Below are positions 24,921 to 38,463 of a DNA stretch of 64,000 bases, in pieces; the stretch's first letter is position 1; the number at the start of each line of letters is the position of its first letter. Source of the DNA: Boletus sp. NGJ. Taxonomy: Eukaryota; Basidiomycota; Agaricomycetes; Boletales; Boletaceae. The stretch spans positions 1 to 64,000 of the forward strand of contig JAGTXK010000138.1 of the NCBI GenBank assembly GCA_019096195.1, given 5' to 3'. The position numbers and the translations under genes were made by a program. The notes under the pieces were generated by a model. The model was given only the letters and a program-made list of their open reading frames with translations. It did no database searches and was not told the DNA's origin.

Positions 24921-25411
24921 CCCCAATGTAATTTTATGCATCATTCAATTTGGGGATGACAATAAAAAGGAATAGTCAGTAAAACATGTACTACAAACTG
25001 TAAATATGTAAAAAGTACTATGGTGTCTTGCTATCACCAGGTAAGCACAAGTCATCAACCTTCTGACACAACTTCTGGAACCAAACCATATCGACCCAAG
25101 ACTCCATCATGGCAGCCTTGGTCTGCACAAGCTCAGTCAGATTTTGCTAAAGCTTGGCCACAATGCTGGCCTCCAGAGAGTCCAGCCAAGCATTGTGAGT
25201 CTTGTCCAAAGGAGAATCATCGGCTGGCCAACAATCCTTGTGACCTATGAGCTGAGGATGTTGATGCCATTGATGTGCATATCTCAAAGAAGTTCTCCAC
25301 CCTCTCAAATGATTCCAAAATGAGAAACTGCAATGCCTGCTCATGATAGGTTGGCATGTCATCCACCCACCATGGATGTTCAAATCTGAAGGTGGGCATA
25401 TGCATGGCAGG
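24921..25411 (-). other. Unassigned minus-strand coding-like segment, left of solo LTR
   Basis: A minus-strand frame (about 25,405-25,217) reads FRFEHPWWVDDMPTYHEQ then FLILESFERVENFFEICTS, protein-like in composition. A second minus-strand frame continues right of the solo LTR at about 26,593-26,354 (LYAPVQTVPPPTPSCAQ). Both may belong to one decayed transposon gene split by the LTR. I do not recognise the family. The 24,921-25,020 stretch between it and the dioxygenase shows nothing. Confidence 0.35.
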
Positions 25412-25416
25412 CTGCC

Positions 25417-26350
25417 TATTACAGTTACCAAAGGGGGTACATCTTTTCCCCTTCCCTCACCTCCAGTAGGACTGTGGGACGATCTATTCTTCAACTCGGA
25501 CCAGGGATTCCCCTGCAACACTGACTCAGGCATTGCCCCATCCGGAACCTCCTTTCTAGGAAGTTACTCATAACTCCCTTTCCAGGAAACTATCTGTTTG
25601 GTCTGGACACTGCCTCCCCTATTTTATTGATATATGCCTTCTTCCTTCTTGATCCGATCATAGACATTACCTCCCTGGCTATGCTCTCTCGTACACAGCC
25701 CAGTGTTCCTATCCCCTCCACTTTGACTTATGCCTTGATCCTCTTATAGTAATCTTTCGTCTGTGACTTACAATTACTATATTCGATACGAAGCCTGCCC
25801 TAGATGGGTGAGGCCTATAAATAGGGATGTGGGCCCTTCATGTAACTCTAACCTAGATCTACACTCCTTCCTGTGTAATCTAACAGCTTCTCCCACTACC
25901 AGTTCCACTTCACCTCAGAAGCCTTGCTCCCGCTCTGAAGGTGATCGCCCTTGTGCTTGTGATCATCCTTCTTATCACTGTGCACTTGTGTGGCCTCATT
26001 GCTGTTACCCGCTTCTAAAGCTTCAGCAACCCCAATGACCAACAGAGGTTGGTCCATGTAAGCCCAGGACTCCGCCACTGGCACTAGGCTATGTAAGCCC
26101 AGAGATCTAGTCTCTGGCCTCCACATCCGGTCTGCCCTTCCTTCTTGAAGGATTATGCCATCATTGGTAAATCCAAGACTCTGCCATTGGTCGTAGAGGA
26201 AATGACAGGACTCTACATAAAGCTAGCAGCGGTCCCTAGTCAGAGGAATCATTGGGCCTCTGAAGGTATTTTCCCCTCAAGTCCTGCTAGTCCTATAATC
26301 AAACAGGGTTGATTATACAGGAATGTGTCACATTGTTACCCAGTGTAACA
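25417..26350 (+). mobile_element. Solo LTR, older copy
   Basis: 934 bp, homologous over its full length to the LTR at 33,896-34,849. It is flanked by ctgcc (25,412-25,416) and ctgtc (26,351-26,355), a 5-bp target duplication with one change. A TATA box (TATAAATA) lies at 25,816. It is more diverged and poorer in CpG than its sister, so it is the older insertion. No internal retrotransposon part is present. Fossil. Confidence 0.85.
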
Positions 26351-26940
26351 CTGTCAGTTTGGCAGGAGCTCCAGGGTTTGCATGATGCCATTGAAGTTGA
26401 TACCCTCAATGCCATGGATGATGTCCAATTGCAGATCCTTGGGGCTGGTGCTGACTTTGATGATTTGGGCACATGATGGGGTCGGCGGGGGTACTGTCTG
26501 CACAGGTGCATATAGTGCTAAGAATAAGCTCAAGATGTTCTGCAATTTATTATGGTCAGAATGCCCGTCGGTCATGTTTAATGAGGGAGGCATACTGACT
26601 CCATGGACAGGTTATCATACCATGTTGCAGGCCATTTCTCTGCTGGAAGTTGGGCAAGATGGGCCACAGCCACTTCAATCTGGCACTTCTGATACATAGC
26701 ATCATGTGGAGTGAAGAGATGGGTGTGTTGTCAGGAAATGTCTCCATGGCAGGAGTGATGAGGGAGGGGGTTTAAGATGAATCTCAGCATGTGGAGGGTG
26801 TGTGGTTACATGTATTCTGTGGCCCACATAGTGCCCAGAATAGGCCAAACAATGGCTAACACTTTTGGACAGGCTGTATACATTTGTCATCACATAACAT
26901 TGGCTTATGAAATGGGGCTACTATCAAATATCTCTATGCA
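26351..26940. other. Decayed transposon interior, no gene called
   Basis: Short frames on both strands without a recognisable domain, apart from the minus-strand piece at 26,593-26,354 mentioned for the left side of the solo LTR. Probably the tail of the KDZ transposase gene or a neighbouring transposon gene. Confidence 0.4.
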
Positions 26941-27440
26941 TCATGAGGCTCAGCAGTTCTCCCAATCTGCCCGACACTGCTCCCAAAGCCAAGCATAGAT
27001 GGCCTGCTAGTGGAAAGAATAGCAGATTTGTCCTCGGTCATTCTTTTGCCAACCATGCACTGCCTACCCTTTCTATTGATGAAATTTGTGGTTAAAGTAA
27101 TTGATGGTCCATTTGAACTTGGCCATCAGTAGCTCTTCCTCCTTTTTCCACTAATACATCATGGCTTTTGCATGCAACCAATGGACTTGGTAAACTGTGG
27201 ATGTCATAATTTTGGCAGGAGTTTTTCACCTGAATGTGGAACTTACATTTAAACATCCAATTGTTCATCTCGGTGTCTCCTGGTGTATCCATTGACCAGA
27301 ACCAGGCTAACTTGTTTTGACAATGGTTGTGGGAGTTAAGCTTAGTAACTGCAGTGCTGACTTTAAGATCTTTATTCTTCAATAACTGATATCTAGACAT
27401 CATGCCATCATCTGCCAAAAGATGCAGCATGGCAGATTTG
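26940..27440 (-). pseudogene. KDZ transposase, C-terminal part, decayed
   Basis: Minus strand. The segments YQLLKNKDLKVSTAV and KLAWFWSMDTPGDTEMNNWM match the conserved C-terminal blocks of Kyakuja-Dileera-Zisupton transposases from mushrooms (usual form: KDLKVSTA, then LPWFWSMDV-GD). A shifted frame downstream gives YQVHWLHAKAM and KWTINYFNHK, matching the following family block (YRVHWLRAKA, then WTVNFF). Frames change and stops occur, so the copy is dead. The N-terminal and catalytic parts should lie to the right but are displaced or lost where the Gypsy element sits. It identifies the host element of the inverted repeats as KDZ-type. Confidence 0.75.
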
Positions 27441-27444
27441 CATC

Positions 27445-30400
27445 TCCGATATATGGCAACAGATGTCCCAGCATCTAGTAAGGGCATTAGGTTTCACACC
27501 AAGTCATCCAGGGCGAAAGCGGATGATCATGTGGAATTGGGAGAGGAACTCTGACCACCAGGCTTGCCGGCAGGTCAGGAGTTTCAAGGTGGCAAAGTAT
27601 TCCAGGTTCTTGTAGTTGGTGACAACATTGATCGGGGTGCTTGAGCCTTCAAGATAGTGCTGCCAAGCCCTGAAAGACTTGTGGATGGCAAGGAGCTCCT
27701 TATCATGAGTGTTGTAGTTGAGCTCCAGAGCGGTGAGCATCCATGAAAAGAAGGCAATGGGCCAGAGCTCTTCATCTGGACAACAGATGGAAAGAATTCC
27801 AGCGATGGTGTAGTTGGAGGCATTGGTTTCTATGATTATTGGAGCATCAGGAGCCCAATGGGTGAGGATGGAAGTGGTAGTGAAGGCTTCCTTTAGCAAA
27901 AGGAAGGATCAGCAGTCATCTCCGAAGACCCAAGGAATACCCTTGCGGGTCAACCGGGTTAGCGGAATGATGATGTTGGAGTAATTGGCAATGAAACGCT
28001 GGTAGAAGTTGGCAAATCTGAGAAAGGATTGGATGTCCTTAACTTTATGAGGTTCTGGCCAGTTCTGCACAGCTTTGACTTTGTCCAAAGACATCGTAAG
28101 GCCAGAGGGTGTGATGATGTAGCTGAGGTACTCTGTAGTGTCGGTGGACCATTCACATTTCTCAGGTTTTGCATATAGGCCATGTTTGCAGAGTCATCAG
28201 AGGACTTCCCAGACATGTTCTCTGTGAGTGGTTTTATCTGCAGAGAAGATCAGGATGTCATCCAGGTAGACGATCACGCTAACATCAAGAAGATCTGCGA
28301 AAACAGTGTTGACAAACCGTTGGAAAGCCGCAGGGGCATTGATGAGGCTGAAAGGCATTACCAGCCACTCATAAAAGCTGTAGTGCATTCGGAAAGACGT
28401 TTTCCATTTGTCTCCATCAGCAATGCAAACCAAATGATAGGCATGCCAGAGATCAATCTTGGTGTAAATCTTTGCATGGCTCAGAGCATCTAGGAGGTCG
28501 GAGATATGGAGGAGTGGGTAGTGGTCTTTCTTTGTGATCTTATTGAGCTCTCAGAAGTCAATGCAAAGGTGGAGTGAACCATCCTTCTCGCAGACGAAGA
28601 GGACTGGGGTGGTATGGGTGGAGGAAGAGGGTCTGATGAAGCCCATGGCTAGGTGCTCATCAAGGAAAGCACAAAGAGAGCTGAGTTCAGAGGTGGAAAG
28701 GGAGTAGGTAGTTCCCAAGAGAGGAGAGGCTCCATCCTCCAGGTTGATCTTTAGATCATGTTCCTGGTGCAGAGCAAGCCGGGAGGCTTTGCTCTTGCTA
28801 AAGACATTGGGGAAATCGTGGTATTCCGGAGGAACACCAGAAAGGTCGACTGGTTCTGGGGGAGTGATGGAAGCAGAGTGGAGATCACTCTCCTGGGGAC
28901 AGAGTTGCAAGCTGAATTGAACAAAGCCTTCAAGGCAACAGGCTAGTGCAAATGCTGGTGCATTAACGAGCGCTATGGGCGGAGCTTTGCAGTCAGAGAA
29001 ACGTGGTGAATCAGGTGGGGTGTCAGCCGGAGGAAGGGATTCTGGAGGCTGTGGAGGGGAGCTTGAGGTTGCTGGCAAATGCTGCTTGGATGAACAGAAC
29101 ATGATACTGCTCATGACCCAATCAATCAATGGATTGTGGTGGGTGAGCCAGTTGTGTCCTAGGACAATAGAGCAGGCAGAATCCAGCAGAGTGACATAGA
29201 AAGTCGTTGGGGTGATGTCACTGGTTGCAAAATGGACTGAGAGGTTGATGGCTCGGGTGATCGTGCTATTGGTAGTTCTGTTGAAGAGACAGAGTTGGAG
29301 CAGAGGGATAGGGTAGATTGAAAGTTCATTTTTATTTACGAAAGAAGTATCTATGAAACAATCGGAGGAGCCTGAATCTACAAGCACAGAGAAGGGCAGA
29401 ATTGAGTAGAAGACTAAGGAGATAGAGGGCATGAGGGATTTGAGGTTGGAAAGAGCAGACATATTGAGGCAAATCTCCTTAGCTGCACATGTGGGTTCAA
29501 CACAACCTCCAGTCTGTGTGGAGTCATGGAGGTTGCAGGTTATTTTTTTGCCTCTGAGGTGGAGACCTCTGGTTTGGTTTCCGGAGTTGTGGTCATGGCG
29601 CAACCCTTGGATGTGCTGGAGGTCGACTTCAGACAGTCCTTTGCCATGTGACCAGCTTGGCCACAGAACATGCAGAGCTTGTTGTCGAACCTGCACTTTC
29701 TCTCATCCACGGTGAGCTTGCCATCTTTCCCTAATTTGTATGACAAGTCCAGCTTTGGATGGGCGGAGGTGGTAGCTCCTTTGCCTTTGAACTCCTTGGA
29801 GTTCTTGGTGCTACTGGAGGGGTGCAAAGAGGATGATGTGGTGGGGTGGATGGTTTTGGAGCGGAGAATGGGGTCGACACTTTAGTCTGCCTGCTGACTT
29901 CCAACTTATGCTCCCAATAGCACGTGTCGATAGCATGTGTGAGGCTTCGGAGTTCGGAGAGTGTCAGGGGTTTCCCAACCTGTGATATCTCATCCTTGAT
30001 GTGGTCTAGCAGACCATTGTAGAAGTGGTGTCAGAGGGCACCTTCTCTGTAACCATGGACTTGCAAAGCGATCTGGTTGAACTCGACCACATACTTGTTG
30101 ATGTGTTGAGTATCCTTCATCGACAAGTGGTCGAGCTGGTGCTCTGCATCTTTAATGGGGTCATGCGGACTGAAGTTGATCTGGAGTTCTAGAATGAACT
30201 CTTTGAAGTCATCCATCCAGAGCAAACAGAAAGTGGGATCTTCCATCTGGAGGAGGTCCAGTTCAAACCACTCCAGAGCCATGCCCTTTAGATATGACTG
30301 CACAAAGGTGACTTTGGTGCGGTCCATCCTGAAAGCCTTCAGGCAGTCTTAGAAGTTGAGTTCGCACTGAACCAGGAAGACCTGGAGTTTGCAGGGCTCA

Positions 30401-31560
30401 GTCCCATCAAACTGGTCCAGTTCCTAGACCTTAGTACATGAAGTGTGGTCAGAGGGACAACATATAGAGCGAGCAAGGCCTTTGATGGCATTGGCAAGCA
30501 GTGCGAGAGTATCTTGCAGGACATGCTCACTGTTGGAGTCAGAGGGAATGTTGTCATTGGAGAAGTCAGAATCATCATCTGACAGGTCATCTCTGGGGAA
30601 GTCCAGGATGTTGTCATTTAGAAAGAGGGCAGCCTGCACTCTTTGATTCGAGTGCCGGCTTGAGAGCCAGGGGGTGGTGGAGTTATCATTGGTAGGTAGC
30701 TTGATGATGTGTGCTCCTGTAGTATACTCCAGAAGAGATCGCAACTGTGAGGCGGAGGTGGGGGTTCATTGAGCGGAGAAGCTTTGGAACTGGTCGATGA
30801 GTTCTGGGCCTCACCAACTGCTACCAAATGCACTCAACAGGTTGTAACATGGGGATGCAGAGGGGTTTATGCCAATGGCACAAGTCTGGGATCTAGTGGT
30901 GCATGTAGCCATAATGTAAAAGACTCATTACAAGTGGGAGTTCAAATATACTGTTAAGAACGGACAACTCCAATGCAACTCTGAAGGACTGGAGTTACTT
31001 GAGGGTGTTGGAACTTGGCTTCACCTTATGTGGTGTGCCCTTGCTTGAGTCCAATATCCCAGATTTCAAGAATGTAGTAAGTTCAGAGGTTTAGACTCGA
31101 TGCGGTCAAATGTCAAGTCAAGCAGAGGATCAGAGTGAGTCGTCAAGACTCAGACGGAGGACGGGAGTGGTGTTCAGAGTTGATATTCGAACTAACTTTC
31201 ACAAGAGTAGTAGCAAAGGTTTATATACAATCAGAAACAAGATTACTAACAGAGTTCGTAAGGTGTAATGAGTAAGTAGTAGCTGAGTAATTAGGAATGG
31301 AGATGGGACCTCGCCGGAGTGGTGCTTTAAGCGAGACAGACACTGGATCAGAGACAGCTATGAAGCGGGACTAAGACAGATGAGTAGGACATAGCTTTAT
31401 GTATGAATGAGGAAGTAGGAATACTATGTGGGGTGAGTGACAAGTCTGAGGGTATGAGAGTGTACTCCAAGGGGGAACACACCGGAGTTATGGACGGAGG
31501 TCTGGAGTTGAACTTGTCGAGTTGCACGGAATATGACAGATCCAAGAACTCATCGCATTC
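27445..31560 (-). mobile_element. Partial Gypsy LTR retrotransposon (element B), broken
   Basis: Minus-strand fossil inserted in the KDZ element. An LTR lies at its right (5') end, its inner border at 31,006 (tgttggaacttgg); the outer border, about 31,560, is uncertain. Then a leader, gag (about 30,840-29,990), a CCHC zinc knuckle (about 29,650), aspartic protease (DSGSSD motif, about 29,375), reverse transcriptase (about 28,800-27,950) and RNase H (about 27,900-27,500). No integrase or second LTR is recognised, so it is a partial copy. It has only a modest number of breaks, perhaps six to ten, and long frames remain, so it is younger than element A. Related LTR pieces lie at 11,400 and 12,873. 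Confidence 0.8.
31006..31560 (-). repeat. LTR of Gypsy element B
   Basis: The inner border is at 31,006, and it aligns with the pieces at 11,400-11,937 (opposite orientation) and 12,873-13,165 (same orientation). Minus-strand TATA-like sequence (tatataaacc) occurs near 31,225. Outer border approximate. Confidence 0.65.
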
Positions 31561-31739
31561 ATCATCAGTCTCATAATCAGAGTCTGGGCTTGTGTATGGT
31601 ATAGGTTCATCATAGTGAATGTCCATTCCTTGGTCCTCAAACATCTGATCCACAACATCTCAATCCTTATGAGACAATGCTTGAATGTTTGCATTAATAT
31701 ACTGGTATTGATGGTAGACTAAAAATACTTACCTTGAAA

Positions 31740-32383
31740 CTCCATAATATGTTGATCATTGATGACATGCAGGCGATCTGCTTGCCATCCTGCGTGTAGC
31801 ATCTGTTTGTACTGAACACTGCCTCTGAATCCATGAATAGTTACCAACTTGGAAAGTCCTTGATACCTTTTTGAGATGCGGTGAAGCATGTTAGACAGCA
31901 GACAAACAACAACATGGCAGACATAAAGCAAGGGAAAAACAGCATAGAACAGGCAGGAAGTGTCGAAGCGATAGGTAAGATAGCTGGGAACATCCCCAAC
32001 AGCAAGCACAGTGTCAAGACAGTAGTAGTCAATGCCAATGACAATAGAGGATGAAAGCAAGAGCAAAAGTGGCATGAGGCAGCATTAAGAATGCCAAGCC
32101 TGAGGTAGGGAAAAACAGCATAGAACAAAGAGGAGGTGTCAAAGCAATAGGCAAGGTAGCTGGAAACATCCCCAATAGTGAGCATGGTGTTGAGATGGCA
32201 GCAGACAACATTGATGACAGAGAATGAAAGTAAGAAGGAAAAAGGTAGCACAAGGCAGCATTGCAAATGCTGTAGAGTGAGCAAATGATGTCAAAAAGAG
32301 AGTGGGGGGGCAGGGACACTGCCAACAGCAAGCACAGTGTTGAGATGGCAGCAGATGATATTGACAATAGAGGACAAAAGTGA
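31740..32383. repeat. Subterminal tandem repeats of the KDZ element, left of Copia
   Basis: Degenerate units of about 155-177 bp. The word agggaaaaacagcatagaac occurs near 31,930 and 32,107, and caaggcagcattg near 32,256. A minus-strand block at about 31,880-31,740 (LVTIHGFRGSVQYKQM) ending at a good GT donor looks protein-coding, but no family is recognised. The array resumes on the far side of the Copia element at 38,948. Confidence 0.7.
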
Positions 32384-32388
32384 GAAGT

Positions 32389-32914
32389 GACAGAATCTAA
32401 AAAAGGACAGGAATGCCCAAGACTCAGCCACTGCCTAAGAGGGCAGAAATGTCTGGATTATTCACCTAGAAAAGGGCAGGAATGCCCAAGACTACAGTAC
32501 ATTAGCTACAGGTAAATGATAAGTAAAAAGAGACTCACTTCAACCGCTGCCTAAGAGGGCGGAAACAACTAAGGTGTGTGTCAGTGAGTGAAGACTATAT
32601 ATACTATGGGTGAAGGTATACTCATATTATGTTATGTGTAACGTTGTGTGAACGGGTCCAAAAGAAGCATGTAATATATGTAAGTATCAGCTAAGAAATA
32701 ATGAAAGTCTAACCATAATAAAAGCTCATTCCGAGTTCAGAATGAGTGTGGGAAAGTTCTAGAAGCAGTTCCGGAACTGCTTCGGGATGATAATCTCGGA
32801 ACCTACGGAAGGGCATGGGAAAATGTTGGAAGCACCTTCAGAACCAGTAGTTCCGGAATGTGGTTCTGGGATGACACTTCCGGGTTTGGAACTTGATCGT
32901 GGATGAATATTGTC
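32389..32914 (-). repeat. 3' LTR of the Copia element
   Basis: 526 bp, TGACAGAATCTA to GAATATTGTCA on the plus strand. It contains a short internal duplication (gcaggaatgcccaagact occurs twice, near 32,408 and 32,477) that the other LTR lacks. Confidence 0.88.
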
Positions 32915-33895
32915 ACTCCCACTCAAGTATAACCATAGTCCCATAGCTTTAATGAACTTCCAGTGTTGATCTCTTACAAGTGGTTTTGTAAGTATATCTG
33001 CCACCATGTCTCCAGTTGGAACATAGCGAACAATTGCTTCTTCCTTTCCGATGAGGTCATCTCTGATGAAATGGTACTTCTGTTGGATGTGCTTGGTTCG
33101 TGCTCAGAACTGTGGATCACAGGATAGGATTATAGCCACTTGATTGTCACAGAATATCTCAGTTGGACCCTTTTGTGTATGTCCAATTTCATCAAAGAAG
33201 GTCCGAAGCCATGCAAGATGCTGTCCAGTGTTACTAAGTCCAATGTATTCCAACTCAGTAGTGGAGAGTGCAATCATGCTTTGTTGTTTACTGGACCAGG
33301 AGATAGCCCCATGATTGCTCATGAAAAGAAAACCAGAAGTGGATCGGGAGTTGTCAGGATTCTGAGACCACCCAGCGTCGGTGTATCCATGGAAGTCCAA
33401 GTTCATTGAGATTTCAGTTCCATCAAACCTGAGTTCCATGTCCTTTGTGGCTTGAATATATCTGAGTGCTCACTTTGCTGCTTCCTAATGAACCAGTTTG
33501 GGTTTTGCACTAAACTGACTCAGTGTCCCAACTGTACATGCAATATCTGGACGTGTTCTGAGCATGAGATACATCAAGGACCCAATGATGGTGAGGTAAG
33601 AGACTTGATGTCCTTCAATGACCATTTCTGGAATGGTATGGTTGTCCTCTGGATCAGTTGCAGAGAGGTGGGAATTGTGTGCCATTGGAGTCCATACAGG
33701 CTTACAGTTTGACATTCCGGTATGGTCCAGGACTGTCCAGGAATACTGTGATTGGGATAGAGAAATGGTTCAAAGCTCATGATTGCACTTGATTTCAATT
33801 CCCAAGATGTACTTGGCTTCTCCAAGCTTCCGCATCTTGAAACTGGAAGAAAGTTCCTTTTTGACAGAATCCATGAACTTCCAGGAGCTGGCAGC

Positions 33896-34849
33896 TGTTA
33901 CGGTTACCGAAGGGGGTACATCTTTTCCCCTTCCCTCTCCCCCCGTAGGCCTGTGGGACGACCTCTTCTTCGACTCTGACCAGGGATTCCCCCGTAACCC
34001 CAACTCAGGCATCGCCCCATTCGGACCTACCTTTCTAGGAAGTTACCTGTAACTCCCTTTTTAGGAACCTACCCGTTTGGTATGGACATCGCCTTCTATT
34101 TCACTGATATATGCTTTCCTCCGCTTTGACCCGATCATAGACATTGCCTCCACGGCTGTGTTCTCTTATACACAGCCCAGTATTCCTACCTTCCCATTCC
34201 ATCCTATGCCTTGATCCATTTATAGTAATCTCTTGTCTGCGACTAGATATTACTATACTTGTCACGAAGCCTGCCCTAGAGGGGCAAGGCCTATAAATAG
34301 GGACGCGGGCCCTTCATGTAACTCTAACCTAGATCTACACATCTTCCCGTGTAATCTAACAAGCCCGCTCCTCCTGCTTAAAGGTTCCACTTCACCTCAG
34401 AAGCCTTCCCTTATGCTCTGGAGGTGATTGTCCTCGTGCTAGCGATCATCCTTCTTATCGCTTCGCACTTGTGCGCCGTCGCTGCCGTACCCAGCCTCTA
34501 GCGCTTCGGCAGCTCCAACGACCAACAGGTGTTGGTCGTCGTTGGTCAGGACTCCGCCACTGACCCAGTAAGACCGGGACTCCGCCACTGGCAATCCAGC
34601 AAGACCGGGACTCCGCCACCGGCACAGTAGACCGGGAAACCAAGACACCGGCACCACAAGACCGAGACTTCGCCATCGGCCGTAGAGGGATAACAAAGCG
34701 CCCTTACGTAAAGCTAGCAGTGGTCCCCAGTCTGAGGGTATTTGGGCCTCAGAGGGTTAAGTAATCTCTTCCCTAAGCCTGCTAGTCCGGTAATCCAACA
34801 GGTGTTGGGATTATACGGGAACGTGTCACCATTGTTACCCGGCGTAACA
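33896..34849 (+). mobile_element. Solo LTR, younger copy, inside the Copia element
   Basis: 954 bp, TGTTACGG at the left and GGCGTAACA at the right, with a perfect target duplication gcagc at 33,891-33,895 and 34,850-34,854. TATA box TATAAATA at 34,292. It keeps many CpG sites that the sister at 25,417 has lost. It lies in the reverse transcriptase part of Copia, so it is the youngest layer of a three-deep nest. The parent family is not otherwise present in the window. Confidence 0.93.
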
Positions 34850-37800
34850 GCAGCTAGGAGTAGGTCATTGACATAGACCACCAGGAAGCAGACCTGTTTG
34901 TCCTTTTGGTAGACATAGAGGCATGTCTCTGCATCCAAACAAGTGAAGCCAAGTTCTCCAAGCTTTCGATCTAGTGTTTTGTTCCAAGTTCGTCCAGCCT
35001 GTTTGAGCCCATACAGGGAATGTTGGAGCTTCCAGCAATATCTGGGTTGGATAGGAACACCATCTGGAGATAGCATGTATAAATCTTCCTCAAGTTCTCC
35101 ATTCAGGTATGCTGTGGAGACATTCATCTGATCCAACTCTAGGTTGTGTTTTGCAGCCAGGGCAATCAGAGTACAGACTGAATCAAGATTTGCTACTGGG
35201 GCAAAAACCTCCTGGTAATCAACTCCCTCCTTTTGGGTGAATCCCTGTGCAACTATCTGGACCTTGTATCATTCCACTTTTCCACTTTGGTCTTGTTTGA
35301 TGTGGAAGACAGGTTTGGAAGTGATAGGGGTGACCCCCTCTGGAATGAGAACAGTTTCATAAATGTGATTGGAATTGAGGCTTTGAAGCTCTTCTTCCAC
35401 TGCCGATTTCCAGAGCTCTGTATGTACTCCAGAGTAAGCCTCCTTGAGTGTTCTAGAAAGGGGTTCATTTGAGTTTGAGTTTGCAGAACCAGCAAATATA
35501 AAGTCCTCCATGTTTTCTCTGGATGCTGAAAATGCTCCTGGGATATTGGGTTCATCTTCCACATGTTCTGGTGATTCCAGACATTCCAGTGATGGTTCCA
35601 GTGGTTCTGAGTGTTCTGCTTGTTTCTGTTGTCGATGGGCTTGTCTTGTAGCCTCTTCATCCAAAGTACGCTGATATTCTCTGTTCTTGTTTGCTGGTTA
35701 TTGTGGTCAATTACTTTTATGTACATCAGCTGCTTGTTGAGCAGGAGGATGAGCTGGAACAGGTGCAGGAATAGGAGGGGCTGGAGCAGCTGGGGGAACT
35801 AGAACAGCTGGAAGGACCAGAACAGCCAGAACAGCTGGAATAGCTGGAATAGCTGGAGGAGCTGGGAGATGCAGTGTATCCAGATGAAGTTGTTCAAATT
35901 GATCTGCAAGCTCTGCTATGGCAGGACTTGCTGGTTGTTCAGAAATATCTGCTCGAACTGCATCTTCTTCCACTGGCCTGGAATTAGGTGGACAATGGTC
36001 ATCATCATCTCCACTGTTATCCTCTGGTTGACAAAGATGCTCTGGAATTAGGCCCTCCCACTGTCCCTCAACAGTGGGACCATTCCATGGAGCTAACTTG
36101 GTTCTGGAGATGGTTCCGGTTTCATCAAAAATAACATGTTGGCTGGAGATGATGGTTTGATGTTCTATGTCCAGAAGCTTATAGGCTTATTGTCCATATG
36201 TGTATCCAATCATAATGCATTTCTTTCCATGTGATTGGAATTTTTCTCCTCATTGTTCCTTTGGCATGTAGGCATATGCTGGACATCCAAAGGGCCAGAA
36301 GAAGGAGGGATCAACTTGTCAATTGAAGAAGACTTGATAGGGTACCTTTCCATCAAGTCCGGAAGTTGGGCTGCATGCAGCAACATAAGCAGTGGTGGCC
36401 ATTGCATCAGCCCAGAAAGACTTTGGAAGTTTGGATTCTTCCAGCATGGTGTTTGCAAGAGTACATAGGATTTGGTTCATCCATTCCACTAATTCATTTT
36501 GTTCCAGAGTATATGGAGCTGAGGTCTCATGAAGTGTTCCATCAGTTCAGAACTGACTTCAGAATGCCTTGTTGATGTACTCGGTTCCTCCATCACTTCT
36601 GACAAACTTGACATAGGATTCTGAGAAGTCCTCTTATCCTATCTCAGTGCGAAGGAGTGTTTGGACATCTGTTTTCCACCGGTTGTAGATTCCAAGTGCT
36701 TCATTTTTGTGTTTCATGAAGTAGACCCAAGGGAAATAAGTAAAGTTATCTATGATAACAATTCAAAATCTGTAGCCTTCCCGGGACCTTGGAGTTATTA
36801 GGCCTCCAACATCTGTGTGGATCATTTCAAGTGGGTGAATGGTGCAAGGTCCATCTTGGAGTTCAAAAGGCAGTTTCTTCATCTTTCCAAGGACACATGC
36901 TTCACAAAATGTCAGTGAGCCGCTAAGTGTGTCTATCCCTTGGAGTTGTCCAGATTTCACCATCTGTTGAATACGGTGATCAGAGATATGGCCCATGCGT
37001 CAGTGTAGAAGATTTATGTCCACTATGGCATGTGCTGCTTCCTTCTGATCATTCAGATTAATCCTTGCATGGTATAGTCCATTTTTTTGTGTGGTGACAA
37101 GTATGGTGTTCTAGTGCTTCCAAACATAGCACATGTTGGAACTGGCTGGAAAGGTAGTGGAAAGGCCAGTGGAAGCAAGTCAGTTCACAGAAATGAGGGA
37201 GATTCGGAACTTGGAAATCAGGAGAACATTAGATAGGATTATCTCATAGGTGGTTCTAGACACTTGTGAGATGAGTGGTACTGTTCCAATTCCTATGGCC
37301 ATAGTGTTGGAATCATCTCCAAGTGTTACAGAACGAGGAGGGTATAGTGGTCGGTATGTTTGAAATCAAGAGCGGTAAGGGACAATGTGTGAAGATGCTC
37401 CAGAATCGATGATTAGTGTGTTGCTCCCACTGCTTTTTGGTTCAGATGACAAATAGGCATGAACACGTTGCATTGTGGAGCGAAATACATGTTCTCTAGC
37501 TATGTTCGCCATATCTGAAGGATCCAGGGTTTTCTCCACTACATTCGCCTTATCCTTTCCTTTCTCTGACTTTCTAGACCCTCCTTTTCTCAGCTCAGAG
37601 ACCCACTTTTTGTAGGTGTTGCAGTCGGACGAGTTATGTGTCAAGGAAAGGTGGTGCTCACACCAGGAAGAGGTGTTTGAGGGGCAAGTAGATGGTTTGG
37701 AATGACCAGAAGCTTTCATAGCTGACTTGGAATGACCAGAAGGGTATAGTCGTGCATCTTCTGTGGTGATCCAGATTTCAATGGCGTTGAAGGTGAGTTT

Positions 37801-38463
37801 GCTATCTTCCACCATGTTGATGACAGAAGATTTGAACATTTTCCATTTCAGAGTTTTTGGAAGGGAGTTTAGGAGGATGAATGAGAGGACTTTGTCATCC
37901 ACTGAGAACTTCATTCCAGCGAGACGAGCTTTCACTGTTCAGAGTGTGGAAATGTGTTCGGCAATGGCAGAGGTCCCATTCCATGTACTGCTGAAGAGTT
38001 GTTGGAAAAGGTAAAAGGCAGAGGAGATGTTTGGGCTTTCATGGAGTTTCATGAGAGCATCAAAGAGTTCTTTGGTGCTGGAGCAGGCACAAGTCTTCAT
38101 CAGGAGGGCATTGGAGATGCGTTGCTAAATGATGCCATGAGCCTTCTCATCATGTTGCTGCCATTCACAAACATTGGAAGCAGTAGTGATGCTTAATGAG
38201 CCAACAATGGGCTTTATGTCTGTTCCAGCAATAACACCAAAAACTTTTTCAGCGCGAAATTTTGCCGAGATGTGAACCTTCCAGATTTCGTAATTGTTTG
38301 GTCCAGTAAGGGTTTCCTCTGGATGAACGGTGTCTGAGGGAGACATGGTGAAAGGTGTGGAAGTGAGTTCGTGATGAACTAAGGTGCACTGAGGGATGTG
38401 TGAGGTGGAGTTGAGTCATCACTGAGTGTTGCTGTTTAGCTTGTGCCAACAGGGCTCATAACC

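Noticed and set aside
31719-32367. Leucine-rich membrane protein frames on the minus strand
   Set aside because: Mostly translation of the subterminal tandem repeat; only the block near 31,880-31,740 looks protein-like, and it could not be assigned.
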